Source: a virus
Length of the DNA: 38,191 bases
IMG/VR virus record: IMGVR_UViG_3300026512_000006
Span: 64,001 to 102,191 of that record
Reading direction: 5' to 3' (one strand)
The notes below the pieces were generated by a model, which was given only the letters and a program-made list of their open reading frames with translations, did no database searches and was not told the DNA's origin. A program made the position numbers and the translations under genes. Of this stretch, positions 1 to 8,649 are shown one piece after another; position 1 is the first letter of the stretch; every line of letters begins with the position of its first letter.

Positions 1-1
1 T

Positions 2-1360
2 ATGGTATTCAACTATGGTTCAGGTATTAGTAAAATTGTACAAGGGATGATTGATAGATCTATAGAGAATTTCTACGGCCTTATAGAGGATAATTCAAAA
101 GAGGCTGCTAAGAAAGTAGAGGCAGTGATACTGTCAGCTGCTAACGGCTTTAAGTATAACGTAGAAACTAAAGATTGGGTAAATAATAAGAGCAATCTAA
201 CAGAGCTAGCTAAGTCTGAAGCACAGAGATATTTAAGTAGTAGTGCTGATGAACGTTTAGAGTTTGTGCTTAATAAGAAATTACAAGATAACTTAGAGAG
301 TAGTATAAAAGCAAGTGTTGGTGTAGCTTTAGATGAGACGTTTAACAAAACATATGCTAAGTATATAGAAGCTGGTAGAACAATAAATGATTCATTTACA
401 GCAATGTTTAGAATATTTAAAGTCAAGCTTGATAAAGCTGTCAAGGCTGAAGAGGAAGTACTTGAAAGACCTCTTAACTCTATAGAAGTAGACGATATAA
501 TAACTACACTTAAAGATTCTATGCCAGCTGTTAAGGTAGCTTTAGCAGAAAATGTTGACGATAAATTAATGATATTTAATGAAGAATCAAAGAACTATGA
601 GCCAGTCACTATAGGTAAGCTAAAGGTAACAGGACAAGGCAAGTTTAGAACTAGTGCCGATAAGTTTGATAGTGCCCAGTCTAAGACTAGAGAGCTAGTA
701 GAGTCGTATGCTTCCGGAGCAGTTATACCTATACACTTCTTGGATGGTTCGTTAATGAGTTTGTCGCTATTAGCTACAGATTCATTAGGTGTGCATGATG
801 CTAAGATGGCTACTATAAAAGATGCTGTTACAGACGGTAAAGTATATAATAAGGCAGTTGCAGATCTTACTAATAGCTACAGTCTGACTACTGAGATATT
901 AAGTAGCCTAGTTACAGCTATGGACTCGGCAACAGTTGAAGAGCTGCTAGAGGTAGATGGTAAGTATTTAAAAGAGGCTGAAAGCCCCGATAAGGCTAAT
1001 ACGGTAGCTAAGATTTATAGTGGTATGAAAGACTTGCAAAGCATCTCTGAGGAAGGCAGAGCTAAGATACTTAGCAAGCCTATCAGGTATGAGCACGTAG
1101 CTATCGAAGGTGGTCACTATGATTGGAACACTGAGGGTAAGGCATACGAGAAACAAGAAGTAAAAGCTCCTAAGAATAAGTATTGGGAAAATAGCGAAGC
1201 TGCTAGTAATGAAGTAATTCTAGGATCTTCACAAGAAGCACTTGACTCTGAAGGCAAACCTGCTATAATTGCAGATAAAATCATTATAGATGGTCTTGAT
1301 AACAAATTTATAGCAGCAAACATCTCTAAAGCTGCTAATCAGATTAAAAAGTGTAACTAA
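2..1360 (+). CDS. virion-type single-subunit RNA polymerase, C-terminal part (5' end outside window)
   Basis: DNA-directed RNA polymerase of the T7/N4 family; in N4 the homologous enzyme is packaged and injected to transcribe early genes. The reading frame is open to the window edge, so the first Met is internal and the start lies upstream. Residues 1-12 (MVFNYGSGISK) match the end of polymerase motif B (T7: YGS). Residues 245-250 (HFLDGS) match T7 HSQDGS. Residues 264-268 (VHDAK) match motif C, whose Asp is a catalytic metal ligand. About 95 residues follow motif C and the gene stops at TAA 1358-1360. In N4 the protein continues for more than 1000 residues after the polymerase domain; here a separate gene starts 9 bases later. 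The motifs make the family assignment firm; the virion (N4) subtype is inferred from the neighbour and the window layout. Confidence 0.85.
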   Translation: MVFNYGSGISKIVQGMIDRSIENFYGLIEDNSKEAAKKVEAVILSAANGFKYNVETKDWVNNKSNLTELAKSEAQRYLSSSADERLEFVLNKKLQDNLESSIKASVGVALDETFNKTYAKYIEAGRTINDSFTAMFRIFKVKLDKAVKAEEEVLERPLNSIEVDDIITTLKDSMPAVKVALAENVDDKLMIFNEESKNYEPVTIGKLKVTGQGKFRTSADKFDSAQSKTRELVESYASGAVIPIHFLDGSLMSLSLLATDSLGVHDAKMATIKDAVTDGKVYNKAVADLTNSYSLTTEILSSLVTAMDSATVEELLEVDGKYLKEAESPDKANTVAKIYSGMKDLQSISEEGRAKILSKPIRYEHVAIEGGHYDWNTEGKAYEKQEVKAPKNKYWENSEAASNEVILGSSQEALDSEGKPAIIADKIIIDGLDNKFIAANISKAANQIKKCN

Positions 1361-1369
1361 AGGAACCAG

Positions 1370-4300
1370 ATGGCATGTAAAGCAAGAGAAGCTATGGTAA
1401 AAGATATAGCTAAGAGCGTTACTAAAGAGTTGATTAAAACTAGTAAGGATGCTGACGTACGTTTAACAGGACCTCAAATTAAAGCTAAGGCTAGAGAGGC
1501 TGCTGAGAAGATAGTAGACAAAGCTAATGCTTTGGCAAGACAGACTCCAGCTATGGCTATGACAGAAGCTGTGAGAGCTAATGCAAGCACTGAAGTACCT
1601 TTATCAAAGGATAAGCAAGCTACTGTAACTATGAGCAAAGAAGTACAGTTGCTACAGGACGAATTCAATAAGAACTTTAGTAATGAGGCTTATGCTAAAT
1701 TGCTTAATGCTGAGATAGCTCATGGGTATCGTAATGCTAAAGGTGAAAGCTTAGTAAAGCTAAGACCTTTGAAGCCTGTGTTAGGTAGTAAAGATATCAA
1801 AGATGAGATGACGAATGATGAAGTAGAAGAATACTTCTATGACACTGACGGTACCATGAGAAATAGTTACAATGTTAACGAAACATTGAAGCAGCTAGAT
1901 AAAGCTAACTTAGGGGATAATTTCGATGAAGCGCAGAGTGCTAGATTGGATAATGTATTACAACGTATCACAACAGTAGTAGAAGAGCTACAGAATACTA
2001 ATACTAAAATAAAATGGGATACACTTACAGGTAAAGAAGCTCAAGGGCAGTACAATACAGTTACAGGCGAGATACAAGTAGAAGTTGATACAGATGGTCC
2101 AGGTGCTGATTTTAGGAATAAGTTTACTATGACAAATCAAGAAGTGTATGTACATGAGTTAGTGCATGCTGCTATGGATTTTATGTTTGATGATAGTAAT
2201 AGAGTAGTATCTAAAGATACAGAAACTATAGCATTAGTCGGAGCATTAAAGAAGCTATACAAAGTAGCTAGAGAACACTCTACATGGGAGTCGCTATTAC
2301 CTGGCTACTCGGATGGAAGCAAGCAGTACTCCTCGTTGGAAATAGAGCAAGCTAAAGCTAAATGGAAGTATATATTTGAGAATACAGACAGACATGGTAA
2401 TCCTACAGCTAATGGACTACATGAGTTCATGGCTGGTATACTGACTAATGAGATGTTCAATGAAGCTATGCAGAATATTAGTGCGTTGAGTAAAATTGAT
2501 GCAGAAGCTGGTGAAAAGATACTAGACATGATACATAGACTGTTTTTAAATCTAATGGCTAAGATAGCAGGGTTTGCAACAGGTGTAAAAGATGAGTCAA
2601 TATCAGATGCTGGAGCTAATTTAATATTTGATATTATGCGAGCTAATAGACATGCAGCGGATAAAACTTCAGAGAATCAAGCAGTAAAGATGTTTGATGC
2701 TACAGCGGATATTACGGCTAAAGCTTTTGACAAGGCTGATGAACATATTAAGAAGATTACAGATCCTATATTAGGTGTATTCGATAGTGCTGAGAAAATA
2801 GAAGGGCTTAGTGATAAAGAACGTGCTGAGGAAATGATAGCTTTAAGAAAGGAAGTTAAGAAGATCATAGGAGATGTATCTCCAGGCAGTAACTACTTTA
2901 CTAAGATAATAAATATAATTACAATTTCTTATAAGATGACTAGAGTGTTGCCTAAGATTAATAGGGCTAAAGGATTAATAGGGCATACGGAAGAAGCTAA
3001 GAAAATAGCTGCACAGTATGCTAAAATGTATAATGATTTATTGACAGGTGTAGGATTAGCTGAGGATGGGTTTATAAGATCTGCTATAGGAGACTTTTTA
3101 GATAAGCCAGGACTGTACACTCAGTTGACTGACGCTATATTGAAGTTAACACAATCAGTAGATAATGTAAGAGAGAAGGCATATGAGAATGTACTAGGAC
3201 AGGCTACAGAATTCTTTGGAGATGTTTTAATTAATAACGATAGGCTCAATGTACGTAACAATGAGGCACTTACAGACGTAGTTCTAAGAACTGATATACA
3301 ATCACTAGGGTTAGATTCAAAGTCCCTTCAGGAGCTTCTACGTGATCCTAGTAAGGTAGATAATAAGATAAAAGAATTGTCTAAAGGACTAAGTGACAAT
3401 GTATTAAGAGATACTAAGTCTTTAGCTAATTACATGGTAACAGGTAAAGGGTTAATAACTAATGCAAAGAATATAGTATTAGAGTTTGGTCAAGAAAGAA
3501 AGCAAGGCACTATATACAAGAAAGAAGATATCAAACAAGTAGATCAGTTAGCTAGTTATATAGCACTTAAAGAAACTAGTGACAGTGCTAAGAGTGATAT
3601 GTTAGATTTTCTTAGTGGTAAAGGATATGATAATTATAAGGATACTTTAGAGAAGAAATTGCTAAGTAAGGTAAAGTTGACTAAGAAGTCAGTAATGACT
3701 AAGAAAGAGTATGTAGCACAAGTACAGGAAGGTGTTGATAAGTTTATACTATTAGCGCACGGGCTTCAGGTAGCATCTGCTAAGGAGCTTGAGGGTAACC
3801 CACATAATATTATTAAGGGATACATTAAAGAGACTTACAATAATGATATCTCTTTAGAGTTCTTTCCACTACGAGATAGAAAACAGAAAGAAAATGAAGG
3901 GTATACATTTATCAGGGAGACTGGCAAGATACCAGGTAGTACTACTAAATATGGAATGTTCCTTATAAAAAATACAAATGTAAATAGAGCTAATGGAGCG
4001 TTTGGACTGCAGGATAAGAAGTCTAGAGGTTATACACTATTAGATATTATAAATGCAGAGTCAGATGGAGTTGATGCGCTAGAGCAGCTAGATAGTATTC
4101 AGAAGGCTAAGAAGTTTAAAAAAGTATTAGCAGAGACTACCGCGCTGTATAAAGCAGATAGACTTGAAGTTAATATGCATCCTATGTACGATCAGTATGG
4201 TGATATTATAAACTTTAGAGTAACTATGGATCATGCAGAAAAGAAGAAATATTTGGAGATGGAAACTAGAGGCACACAAAATCTAGCTAGATCTTACAGT

Positions 4301-5563
4301 ACTATGGGTACAGCAGCTGCTACAGATAGACATAATAAATCTGTAATGAATATGTTGTTTGAAGACTATGAGGCTAACTACGAGTTAAATAAAGAAGCGT
4401 ATGTAGAGATTAGACCATCTGAGTTAAGTGCTGAAGCATTTGGGCTAGAGCTTAAGAATGCTGGAGAGATGGGTGTTACTAAGTATGAACAAATGTGGGC
4501 TAGACTCCCTAGAGGAACTAAAGAGTACGCTAAAGAAAAGTTTGGAAAAGGTAAAGATAGGGTTATAATTATTAAGAAAGAAATGCTTGAAGCTGCATTT
4601 GGAGATGATGATTTAACTGCTGCTAACTCTGTACTTGCTGATAAGATGTCTGTTAAGACTAGAGCTAAATTTAGAGTAATAGAAAAGTTATGGCAGGATT
4701 TAATGCAGATAGCTAAAGGAAATATAGTTATTAAGACTCCTGAGGTACTATTTGGTAACTTGGTATCTAATGCAAAGTTACTCGCATACTCGGGGGTTCA
4801 TCCCATTGTAGGATTTAAGTTGTTAGTGCTAGGTGCTAAAGAATTAAAAAGGTATGAGGCTGATAAGAAAGAATTAGGTATTTTATTAAGAAACGAGCAG
4901 GCTGGTATGAAGATTAATAAATCTAGAGTAATGGAACTTACGGAGGATATTAAGAGTAATACTGTAGCACCATTAATTGATGCAGGGTTGTACCAATCTA
5001 TAGTTGAGGATGTTAGTACTATACAAGATAATAATAGAGTTGCTAATTGGGCTAATGAAAAGACAGATAAGTATATAACTAATGAGACAGCTAATACTGT
5101 TATACAATATTTATTTATGACTCAGAAGACTAAGCCATTTCAACAGATGTTAAAAGCTACTCAAGTATCTGACTTTTATTTTAGATATGCACAGTATTAC
5201 AATGCCATAGAGAATAAGGGACAAAGTAAAAAGCAAGCTCTTAGAGAAGCTATAGATAACTACATTAACTACGAAGCTCCTCTTAATAAATATATTAGAT
5301 ATGGGGATAAGATGGGACCATTTTTCTTTATTAGATATTTTACTAGAATTCAAAGAGTAGTTAAAAGAATCGTAAAGGATAACCCATCTAGAGTTGGTGC
5401 AGATGTTGCATTACAGACATTTGTTACTGGAGATACGTCAGACGTATTAGATGGTAGTATACTTGATAAAGGTATTAGTTCTTATAATCCATTCAAGATA
5501 TTTGAAAGAGTGTGGGAAGTTGTAAGTCCATCAGGTGTTGAGATGGTAGCCAAGGTATTATAG
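1370..5563 (+). CDS. large virion-type protein with HExxH metallopeptidase motif, possible split-off C-terminal part of the vRNAP
   Basis: Protein of 1397 residues starting after AGGAACCAG, a good ribosome binding site, so it is translated separately from the polymerase gene ending at 1360. Residues 262-266 read HELVH, the HExxH zinc-metalloprotease signature, and HEF at 351-353 could give the third zinc ligand. The rest is Lys/Glu-rich and mostly helical in character, with no signal peptide or clear membrane segment. N4 vRNAP has a C-terminal region of about this length needed for packaging the enzyme in the virion; size and position suggest this gene is that region made separate, which is inference. 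It could equally be an independent ejected virion protein with protease activity. It ends 637 bases before the convergent leftward gene block. Confidence 0.7.
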   Translation: MACKAREAMVKDIAKSVTKELIKTSKDADVRLTGPQIKAKAREAAEKIVDKANALARQTPAMAMTEAVRANASTEVPLSKDKQATVTMSKEVQLLQDEFNKNFSNEAYAKLLNAEIAHGYRNAKGESLVKLRPLKPVLGSKDIKDEMTNDEVEEYFYDTDGTMRNSYNVNETLKQLDKANLGDNFDEAQSARLDNVLQRITTVVEELQNTNTKIKWDTLTGKEAQGQYNTVTGEIQVEVDTDGPGADFRNKFTMTNQEVYVHELVHAAMDFMFDDSNRVVSKDTETIALVGALKKLYKVAREHSTWESLLPGYSDGSKQYSSLEIEQAKAKWKYIFENTDRHGNPTANGLHEFMAGILTNEMFNEAMQNISALSKIDAEAGEKILDMIHRLFLNLMAKIAGFATGVKDESISDAGANLIFDIMRANRHAADKTSENQAVKMFDATADITAKAFDKADEHIKKITDPILGVFDSAEKIEGLSDKERAEEMIALRKEVKKIIGDVSPGSNYFTKIINIITISYKMTRVLPKINRAKGLIGHTEEAKKIAAQYAKMYNDLLTGVGLAEDGFIRSAIGDFLDKPGLYTQLTDAILKLTQSVDNVREKAYENVLGQATEFFGDVLINNDRLNVRNNEALTDVVLRTDIQSLGLDSKSLQELLRDPSKVDNKIKELSKGLSDNVLRDTKSLANYMVTGKGLITNAKNIVLEFGQERKQGTIYKKEDIKQVDQLASYIALKETSDSAKSDMLDFLSGKGYDNYKDTLEKKLLSKVKLTKKSVMTKKEYVAQVQEGVDKFILLAHGLQVASAKELEGNPHNIIKGYIKETYNNDISLEFFPLRDRKQKENEGYTFIRETGKIPGSTTKYGMFLIKNTNVNRANGAFGLQDKKSRGYTLLDIINAESDGVDALEQLDSIQKAKKFKKVLAETTALYKADRLEVNMHPMYDQYGDIINFRVTMDHAEKKKYLEMETRGTQNLARSYSTMGTAAATDRHNKSVMNMLFEDYEANYELNKEAYVEIRPSELSAEAFGLELKNAGEMGVTKYEQMWARLPRGTKEYAKEKFGKGKDRVIIIKKEMLEAAFGDDDLTAANSVLADKMSVKTRAKFRVIEKLWQDLMQIAKGNIVIKTPEVLFGNLVSNAKLLAYSGVHPIVGFKLLVLGAKELKRYEADKKELGILLRNEQAGMKINKSRVMELTEDIKSNTVAPLIDAGLYQSIVEDVSTIQDNNRVANWANEKTDKYITNETANTVIQYLFMTQKTKPFQQMLKATQVSDFYFRYAQYYNAIENKGQSKKQALREAIDNYINYEAPLNKYIRYGDKMGPFFFIRYFTRIQRVVKRIVKDNPSRVGADVALQTFVTGDTSDVLDGSILDKGISSYNPFKIFERVWEVVSPSGVEMVAKVL

Positions 5564-5572
5564 TTATTATAT

Positions 5573-5600
5573 AGTTATTCACATGTGATTGTGAATAGCT
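5573..5600. repeat. inverted repeat just after the + strand block
   Basis: Arms AGTTATTCACA (5573-5583) and TGTGAATAGCT (5590-5600) pair over 11 positions with one G-U and a 6-base loop, 10 bases after the stop codon of the large + strand gene. It could stop or protect + strand transcripts, but no T run follows. Both arms also contain DnaA-box-like sequence. Confidence 0.55.
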
Positions 5601-5667
5601 TGAGAATATGTGAATATCATGTGAATAACTTTTCATTACTACAAGAATTGTAGAAAGATGTGAATAA
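5575..5667. promoter_or_regulatory. left cluster of DnaA-box-like sites
   Basis: TTATTCACA occurs at 5575-5583 (+). On the minus strand it occurs at 5620-5628 and 5659-5667 (exact), with one-mismatch copies at 5590-5598 and 5609-5617. The bacterial DnaA-box consensus is TTATNCACA, so the exact copies fit fully. Three exact and two near copies within 93 bases of non-coding DNA is unlikely to be chance, but binding by host DnaA is inferred; a phage protein could use the same repeats. Confidence 0.55.
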
Positions 5668-6141
5668 CTTTGGGTAAGATTTATACCAGTAAATAATACT
5701 GAATTAAGATTAGTATATTAAATGAGTAGTAACAGAGTATGTTTAATAGTCTAATACACCTACCATGGGCATTTAAAGCAATTTAAGGTTAGAGAGAGAT
5801 TTATTCGATATACTCTTCGTAAACTGAGTTTACTCAGGTAGAGCTGTAAGTACCTAATACAGGGACTCGTAGCTATTAAGAAACTAGTAATTATATCGAG
5901 AGTACAGTTTAACATATATCTTACGTATAAACAATACTATATGCCTAGGCTATACTTTGTATCTGTTCGAAGTGTTTGAGGCTTGTAGGTACCTTAAAAT
6001 TACTCTCAGCAGTATACTAATTACTTAGTATATCGTCACAATGTATAAGATGTTCGTAAGTTAATAGTAAATAGTTCTTCTTCATTTGCTAGTATTATAT
6101 ATAGTATACGTAAATAGTGTATTTAAATATAACTATGATAG

Positions 6142-6193
6142 TTATTCACGTACATTTAGTATCTTATTCACATTTTGTTTGTAATTATTCACA
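6142..6193 (+). promoter_or_regulatory. right cluster of DnaA-box-like sites
   Basis: TTATTCACG at 6142-6150 and exact TTATTCACA at 6164-6172 and 6185-6193, all in + orientation, spaced about 21-22 bases apart, i.e. roughly two helical turns. They face the mainly minus-oriented left cluster across about 470 bases. The last site ends 7 bases before the stop codon of the helicase gene. Confidence 0.55.
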
Positions 6194-6200
6194 TAGTCTT

Positions 6201-7658
6201 TTAAGTAAGTACTTTGGGAAAACAGGTAGCATTAGTTAATTCAATCATAGCTCTACTACAAGCTACATAGTATAGGCGTAGCTCTTCTTCTAATTTATTT
6301 AATTGTATGTTTCTTTGTGCAGCATTTTCTATTTTTATAAGTTTAAGTTCATAAAGAGCTTTACTAGTAGATTCATTAAGGTCAGGAGCTATTTCTACTG
6401 CTGAGAATTCTAAACCTTTTGAGGAATGCGCAGTAGTTAGTGTGAGGTTACATTCGGATTTAGCACATTCTCTAGCGTATTTAGCAAGAGCATTAAGTTC
6501 CCTAGGGCTATGTATTAGTACAGTATTAAAAGCTGATTGCAACTCTGCATCTTCTTTATTCATTTTTCTTACATATGTTCCTACAGACATAAATTTCTTT
6601 TTTAATACAGGACTCTTTTCATATTCTTTTCTAAGTTTTTCAATATGTTTATATTTGAAATCTTCTATAGGTTTACCATTTCCTAGATTAGCTAATACTA
6701 AAGGAAGCTCTAAAATTGTATCAATTCTACGAGTAGTATGAAACCTAGTTAATTCTGTTTTTAGTCTAAACATTTCTTCAAGAAGTCCTGAATTATTCCT
6801 CGCTATATACCCTCTAGTTATTATAGGAGTATCTTTCGGGTACTCTCTTCCTTTAAATAAAAAGCTAGGATCTATATAAGCTCTTACGAAGTTTTCTATA
6901 TCTTTAGCGATAGGAGCAGATACTCTAAAGGATTCAGTAAGATTTGCAGATATCCCTGCAGCTTCTAAGGCATTAAATGCATTTATAGTTTTGTTAAAAC
7001 TATAAATATTTTGTAGAGGGTCTCCTACTGCTATTTTCTTAGGGGCTTTAATTCTTTTAAATATATCAAGTGTTAACTCTGAAATATCTCCGAATTCATC
7101 TGCCATTAATACGTCTACGCTTGGTACTGGTATAGCATTGTTTGATATAAGGATATGATAAAGTTTTAAGTAGAAACTATGCCCACAATGGATCTCTCCA
7201 TTAGCCATTCTGTTTAAATTATCAAGACATAATAGCTTAACATCTGAACTTGCATCAGTATTGTTTAAATATTGTTGAATATCAATATGAGATGATAAGA
7301 AAAAATCTTCTAAGGTGTCTACTACTTCACGTCTAATGAGGTAAGGAGCGATACTAGGAACTACATTTCGTACTCCAAAGAAGCCTACTTTTAAACCTTG
7401 TTGCCGTACTACTGCGTTGTAGGCTAAGGAGTGAATTGTGGAACACTGCATATTAGTGCCTTTAAACTTCTGTGTGGCTTCCTCAGCGATTGCTTTATTG
7501 TATGCTAAGTATAAGCCTTTAGTCGGCTGCAGCTCTTTAGCTAATTCTACTAATGTGAATGTTTTTCCAGCACCAGCTACTGCTTTTACTTTTACTAGCG
7601 ATACATCTTCTCTTTTTACAGTATCTATTACATGCTGTTGTTGAACTGTTCTACTCAT
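6201..7658 (-). CDS. UvrD/Rep-like SF1 DNA helicase
   Basis: ATP-driven 3'-5' type DNA helicase of superfamily 1, 485 residues. Motifs run in order: Walker A AVAGAGKTF (26-34), motif II DEFGD in place of the usual DEAQD, motif III VGDPLQNIYSF, motif IV TESFRVS, motif V TTAHSSKGLEFSAVEI and motif VI LYYVACSRAM near the C terminus. The protein is shorter than bacterial UvrD (about 720), as is common for phage helicases. Its likely role is unwinding in replication or recombination. It is the last gene of the leftward block, its 3' end touching the convergence zone. The start follows AAGGAAACCTA. Family assignment is firm; the exact role (N4 also has a helicase, gp37) is inferred. Confidence 0.9.
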   Translation of the reverse strand: MSRTVQQQHVIDTVKREDVSLVKVKAVAGAGKTFTLVELAKELQPTKGLYLAYNKAIAEEATQKFKGTNMQCSTIHSLAYNAVVRQQGLKVGFFGVRNVVPSIAPYLIRREVVDTLEDFFLSSHIDIQQYLNNTDASSDVKLLCLDNLNRMANGEIHCGHSFYLKLYHILISNNAIPVPSVDVLMADEFGDISELTLDIFKRIKAPKKIAVGDPLQNIYSFNKTINAFNALEAAGISANLTESFRVSAPIAKDIENFVRAYIDPSFLFKGREYPKDTPIITRGYIARNNSGLLEEMFRLKTELTRFHTTRRIDTILELPLVLANLGNGKPIEDFKYKHIEKLRKEYEKSPVLKKKFMSVGTYVRKMNKEDAELQSAFNTVLIHSPRELNALAKYARECAKSECNLTLTTAHSSKGLEFSAVEIAPDLNESTSKALYELKLIKIENAAQRNIQLNKLEEELRLYYVACSRAMIELTNATCFPKVLT

Positions 7659-7702
7659 TAGGTTTCCTTATAGTTACTATTAGTTTATCTTATATATAAT
7701 AA

Positions 7703-7721
7703 GGACTCCCTAAGGAGTGCC
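7703..7721 (-). terminator. weak hairpin in the helicase leader
   Basis: ACTCC-CTAA-GGAGT (7705-7709 with 7714-7718), extendable with a bulge, lies between the upstream small gene and the helicase. Read leftward it is followed by TTATTATATA rather than a T run, so it could be an attenuator, processing site or weak terminator. Confidence 0.3.
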
Positions 7722-7728
7722 TATATAC

Positions 7729-7932
7729 CTAACGATATTTTTTTAGATTGAGATTATTAAATACCCAATTAACGAAGTGTCCTTTTAGGGCTACCTCGTT
7801 ATCATGCATTTGTTTTCTAATTTTAGCATTAGCTATTAATCTATACGCTCTAGCAATCTCTGCTTTTGTAGGCTCAGCAGTGTCACTTGTTAGATTATTA
7901 TCTAGTGTAGAGTCTTTATGTTTTTCAGTCAT
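7729..7932 (-). CDS. small hypothetical protein (67 aa)
   Basis: Not recognised. It starts after AAGGATCAGC, a good ribosome binding site, 8 bases after the stop of the upstream Acb2-like gene. The N-terminal 20 residues are polar and probably disordered; residues 22-67 are Lys/Arg-rich and helix-prone (for example KAEIARAYRLIANAKIRKQ). No membrane segment or known motif is visible. Tight spacing within the operon supports it being a real gene. Confidence 0.6.
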   Translation of the reverse strand: MTEKHKDSTLDNNLTSDTAEPTKAEIARAYRLIANAKIRKQMHDNEVALKGHFVNWVFNNLNLKKYR

Positions 7933-7940
7933 GCTGATCC

Positions 7941-8156
7941 TTAAAATGTTGTAGGCTGTTCAATGCCTCGTATGAGGCCCATGAAGCCTTTTTGTAAATC
8001 TATGGCACCAATAGATACCCAACGTTGGTTCGGGCCTTCTAGGGCCTTTAACTTGTTGATTAAGGTACTACATGAATCAGCTAATGTTTTAGCTTCATTC
8101 AGTAGTACTACTTCTTCTTTTGAAAGGTCTCTGTAACATTTTATCTGTTTATCCAT
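7941..8156 (-). CDS. acb2: Acb2-family cyclic-nucleotide sponge (anti-CBASS)
   Basis: Small helical protein of 71 residues ending in WVSIGAIDLQKGFMGLIRG followed by IEQPTTF. This matches the C-terminal signature of the Acb2 (T4 Vs.4) family: W/R, a helix ending in LQxGFM, then RA/RG and a terminal P-T-x-F. Acb2 forms hexamers that sequester cyclic di- and trinucleotides made by CBASS enzymes, so the host abortive-infection effector is not triggered. The N-terminal part (CYRDLSKEEVVLLNEAKTL) fits the family's first helix. The start MDKQIK at 8156 is chosen because GAGGAG lies upstream and it overlaps the stop of the preceding gene by 8 bases; an in-frame start at 8195 would overlap by 47. It sits next to a nucleotide pyrophosphatase. 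Confidence 0.85.
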   Translation of the reverse strand: MDKQIKCYRDLSKEEVVLLNEAKTLADSCSTLINKLKALEGPNQRWVSIGAIDLQKGFMGLIRGIEQPTTF

Positions 8157-8649
8157 CCTGGGGCTTCTCCTCAGGAGTAGTTGCAAGTCTTTCATCTAAG
8201 ATTTTCTGTAACTCTGGTTCAGGACCAGTCCAGCCTTCAGGCTTTAATTGTTTACCAAGTTTGTCTTTAGGAGCTCCGAGTTTACTCATATTGCAATCAC
8301 TTACTACTTTGAAAGCTTCTTTTATTTGAGCTACAGATAGTCCCATTTTGGCCATTTTACCGATGTTGAAAACAACACCGTCAATTGCTTTGTCTAACTC
8401 GTCCACTTCTGAGGGCATAGGCAAGTTTCTATTTTCTTTAGCCTCTTTAACTTGATTGAGGAAGCCTAGGGCCCAGTCTCGTGCTGTTACTGTAGGAGCA
8501 TCTGGATCGTCAGGCATATTAAATACATCTTCATAACCTTCTACAGCTTCTTCAAGGATATAGGCAGTTTCTACGAAACTATCCATACCTTTTCCTAGTA
8601 ATCCTGCTTTGTCGTTGAAGTCATAAATATCTTGTACTAAGTCATTCAT
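8149..8649 (-). CDS. MazG-like / all-alpha NTP pyrophosphohydrolase
   Basis: Helical protein of 166 residues with the pattern of the MazG / phosphoribosyl-ATP pyrophosphohydrolase superfamily. An acidic metal-binding helix (EEAVEGYED, about residues 33-41) is followed by DELDKAIDGVVFNIG (about 83-97), and a C-terminal block VVSDCNMSKLG then GWTGPEPELQKIL is typical of phage members (NMSK...G...P.L..IL). Such enzymes cleave NTPs or dNTPs to NMP and pyrophosphate; phage versions are thought to clean the nucleotide pool or lower (p)ppGpp. The start overlaps the upstream stop as TAATG. Placement next to Acb2 suggests a small nucleotide-signal control cassette, which is inference. Confidence 0.75.
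   Translation of the reverse strand: MNDLVQDIYDFNDKAGLLGKGMDSFVETAYILEEAVEGYEDVFNMPDDPDAPTVTARDWALGFLNQVKEAKENRNLPMPSEVDELDKAIDGVVFNIGKMAKMGLSVAQIKEAFKVVSDCNMSKLGAPKDKLGKQLKPEGWTGPEPELQKILDERLATTPEEKPQDG

Larger units (their letters stand above)
5564..6200. other. gene-free convergence zone, candidate origin or termination region
   Basis: No convincing gene lies in these 637 bases between two converging gene blocks, in a genome where gaps are usually under 100 bases. The ends carry clusters of TTATTCACA-type sites in mostly opposite orientation. The middle is AT-rich and holds short inverted repeats, for example GTAAAC-TGA-GTTTAC at 5819-5833, which competes with CTGAG-TTTA-CTCAG at 5824-5837. 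No tRNA T-loop and no hairpin followed by a T run was seen. Confidence 0.6.

Noticed and set aside
5700-6120. Possible tRNA or group I intron in the convergence zone
   Set aside because: No T-loop GTTCGA with a matching acceptor stem was found; the single GTTCGA at about 5966 has no partner arms. The R and S intron elements are absent.
6442-6741. Plus-strand frame opposite the helicase (99 codons), and similar frames opposite other genes
   Set aside because: Mirror frames of strongly supported minus-strand genes, with no ribosome binding site or family motif.
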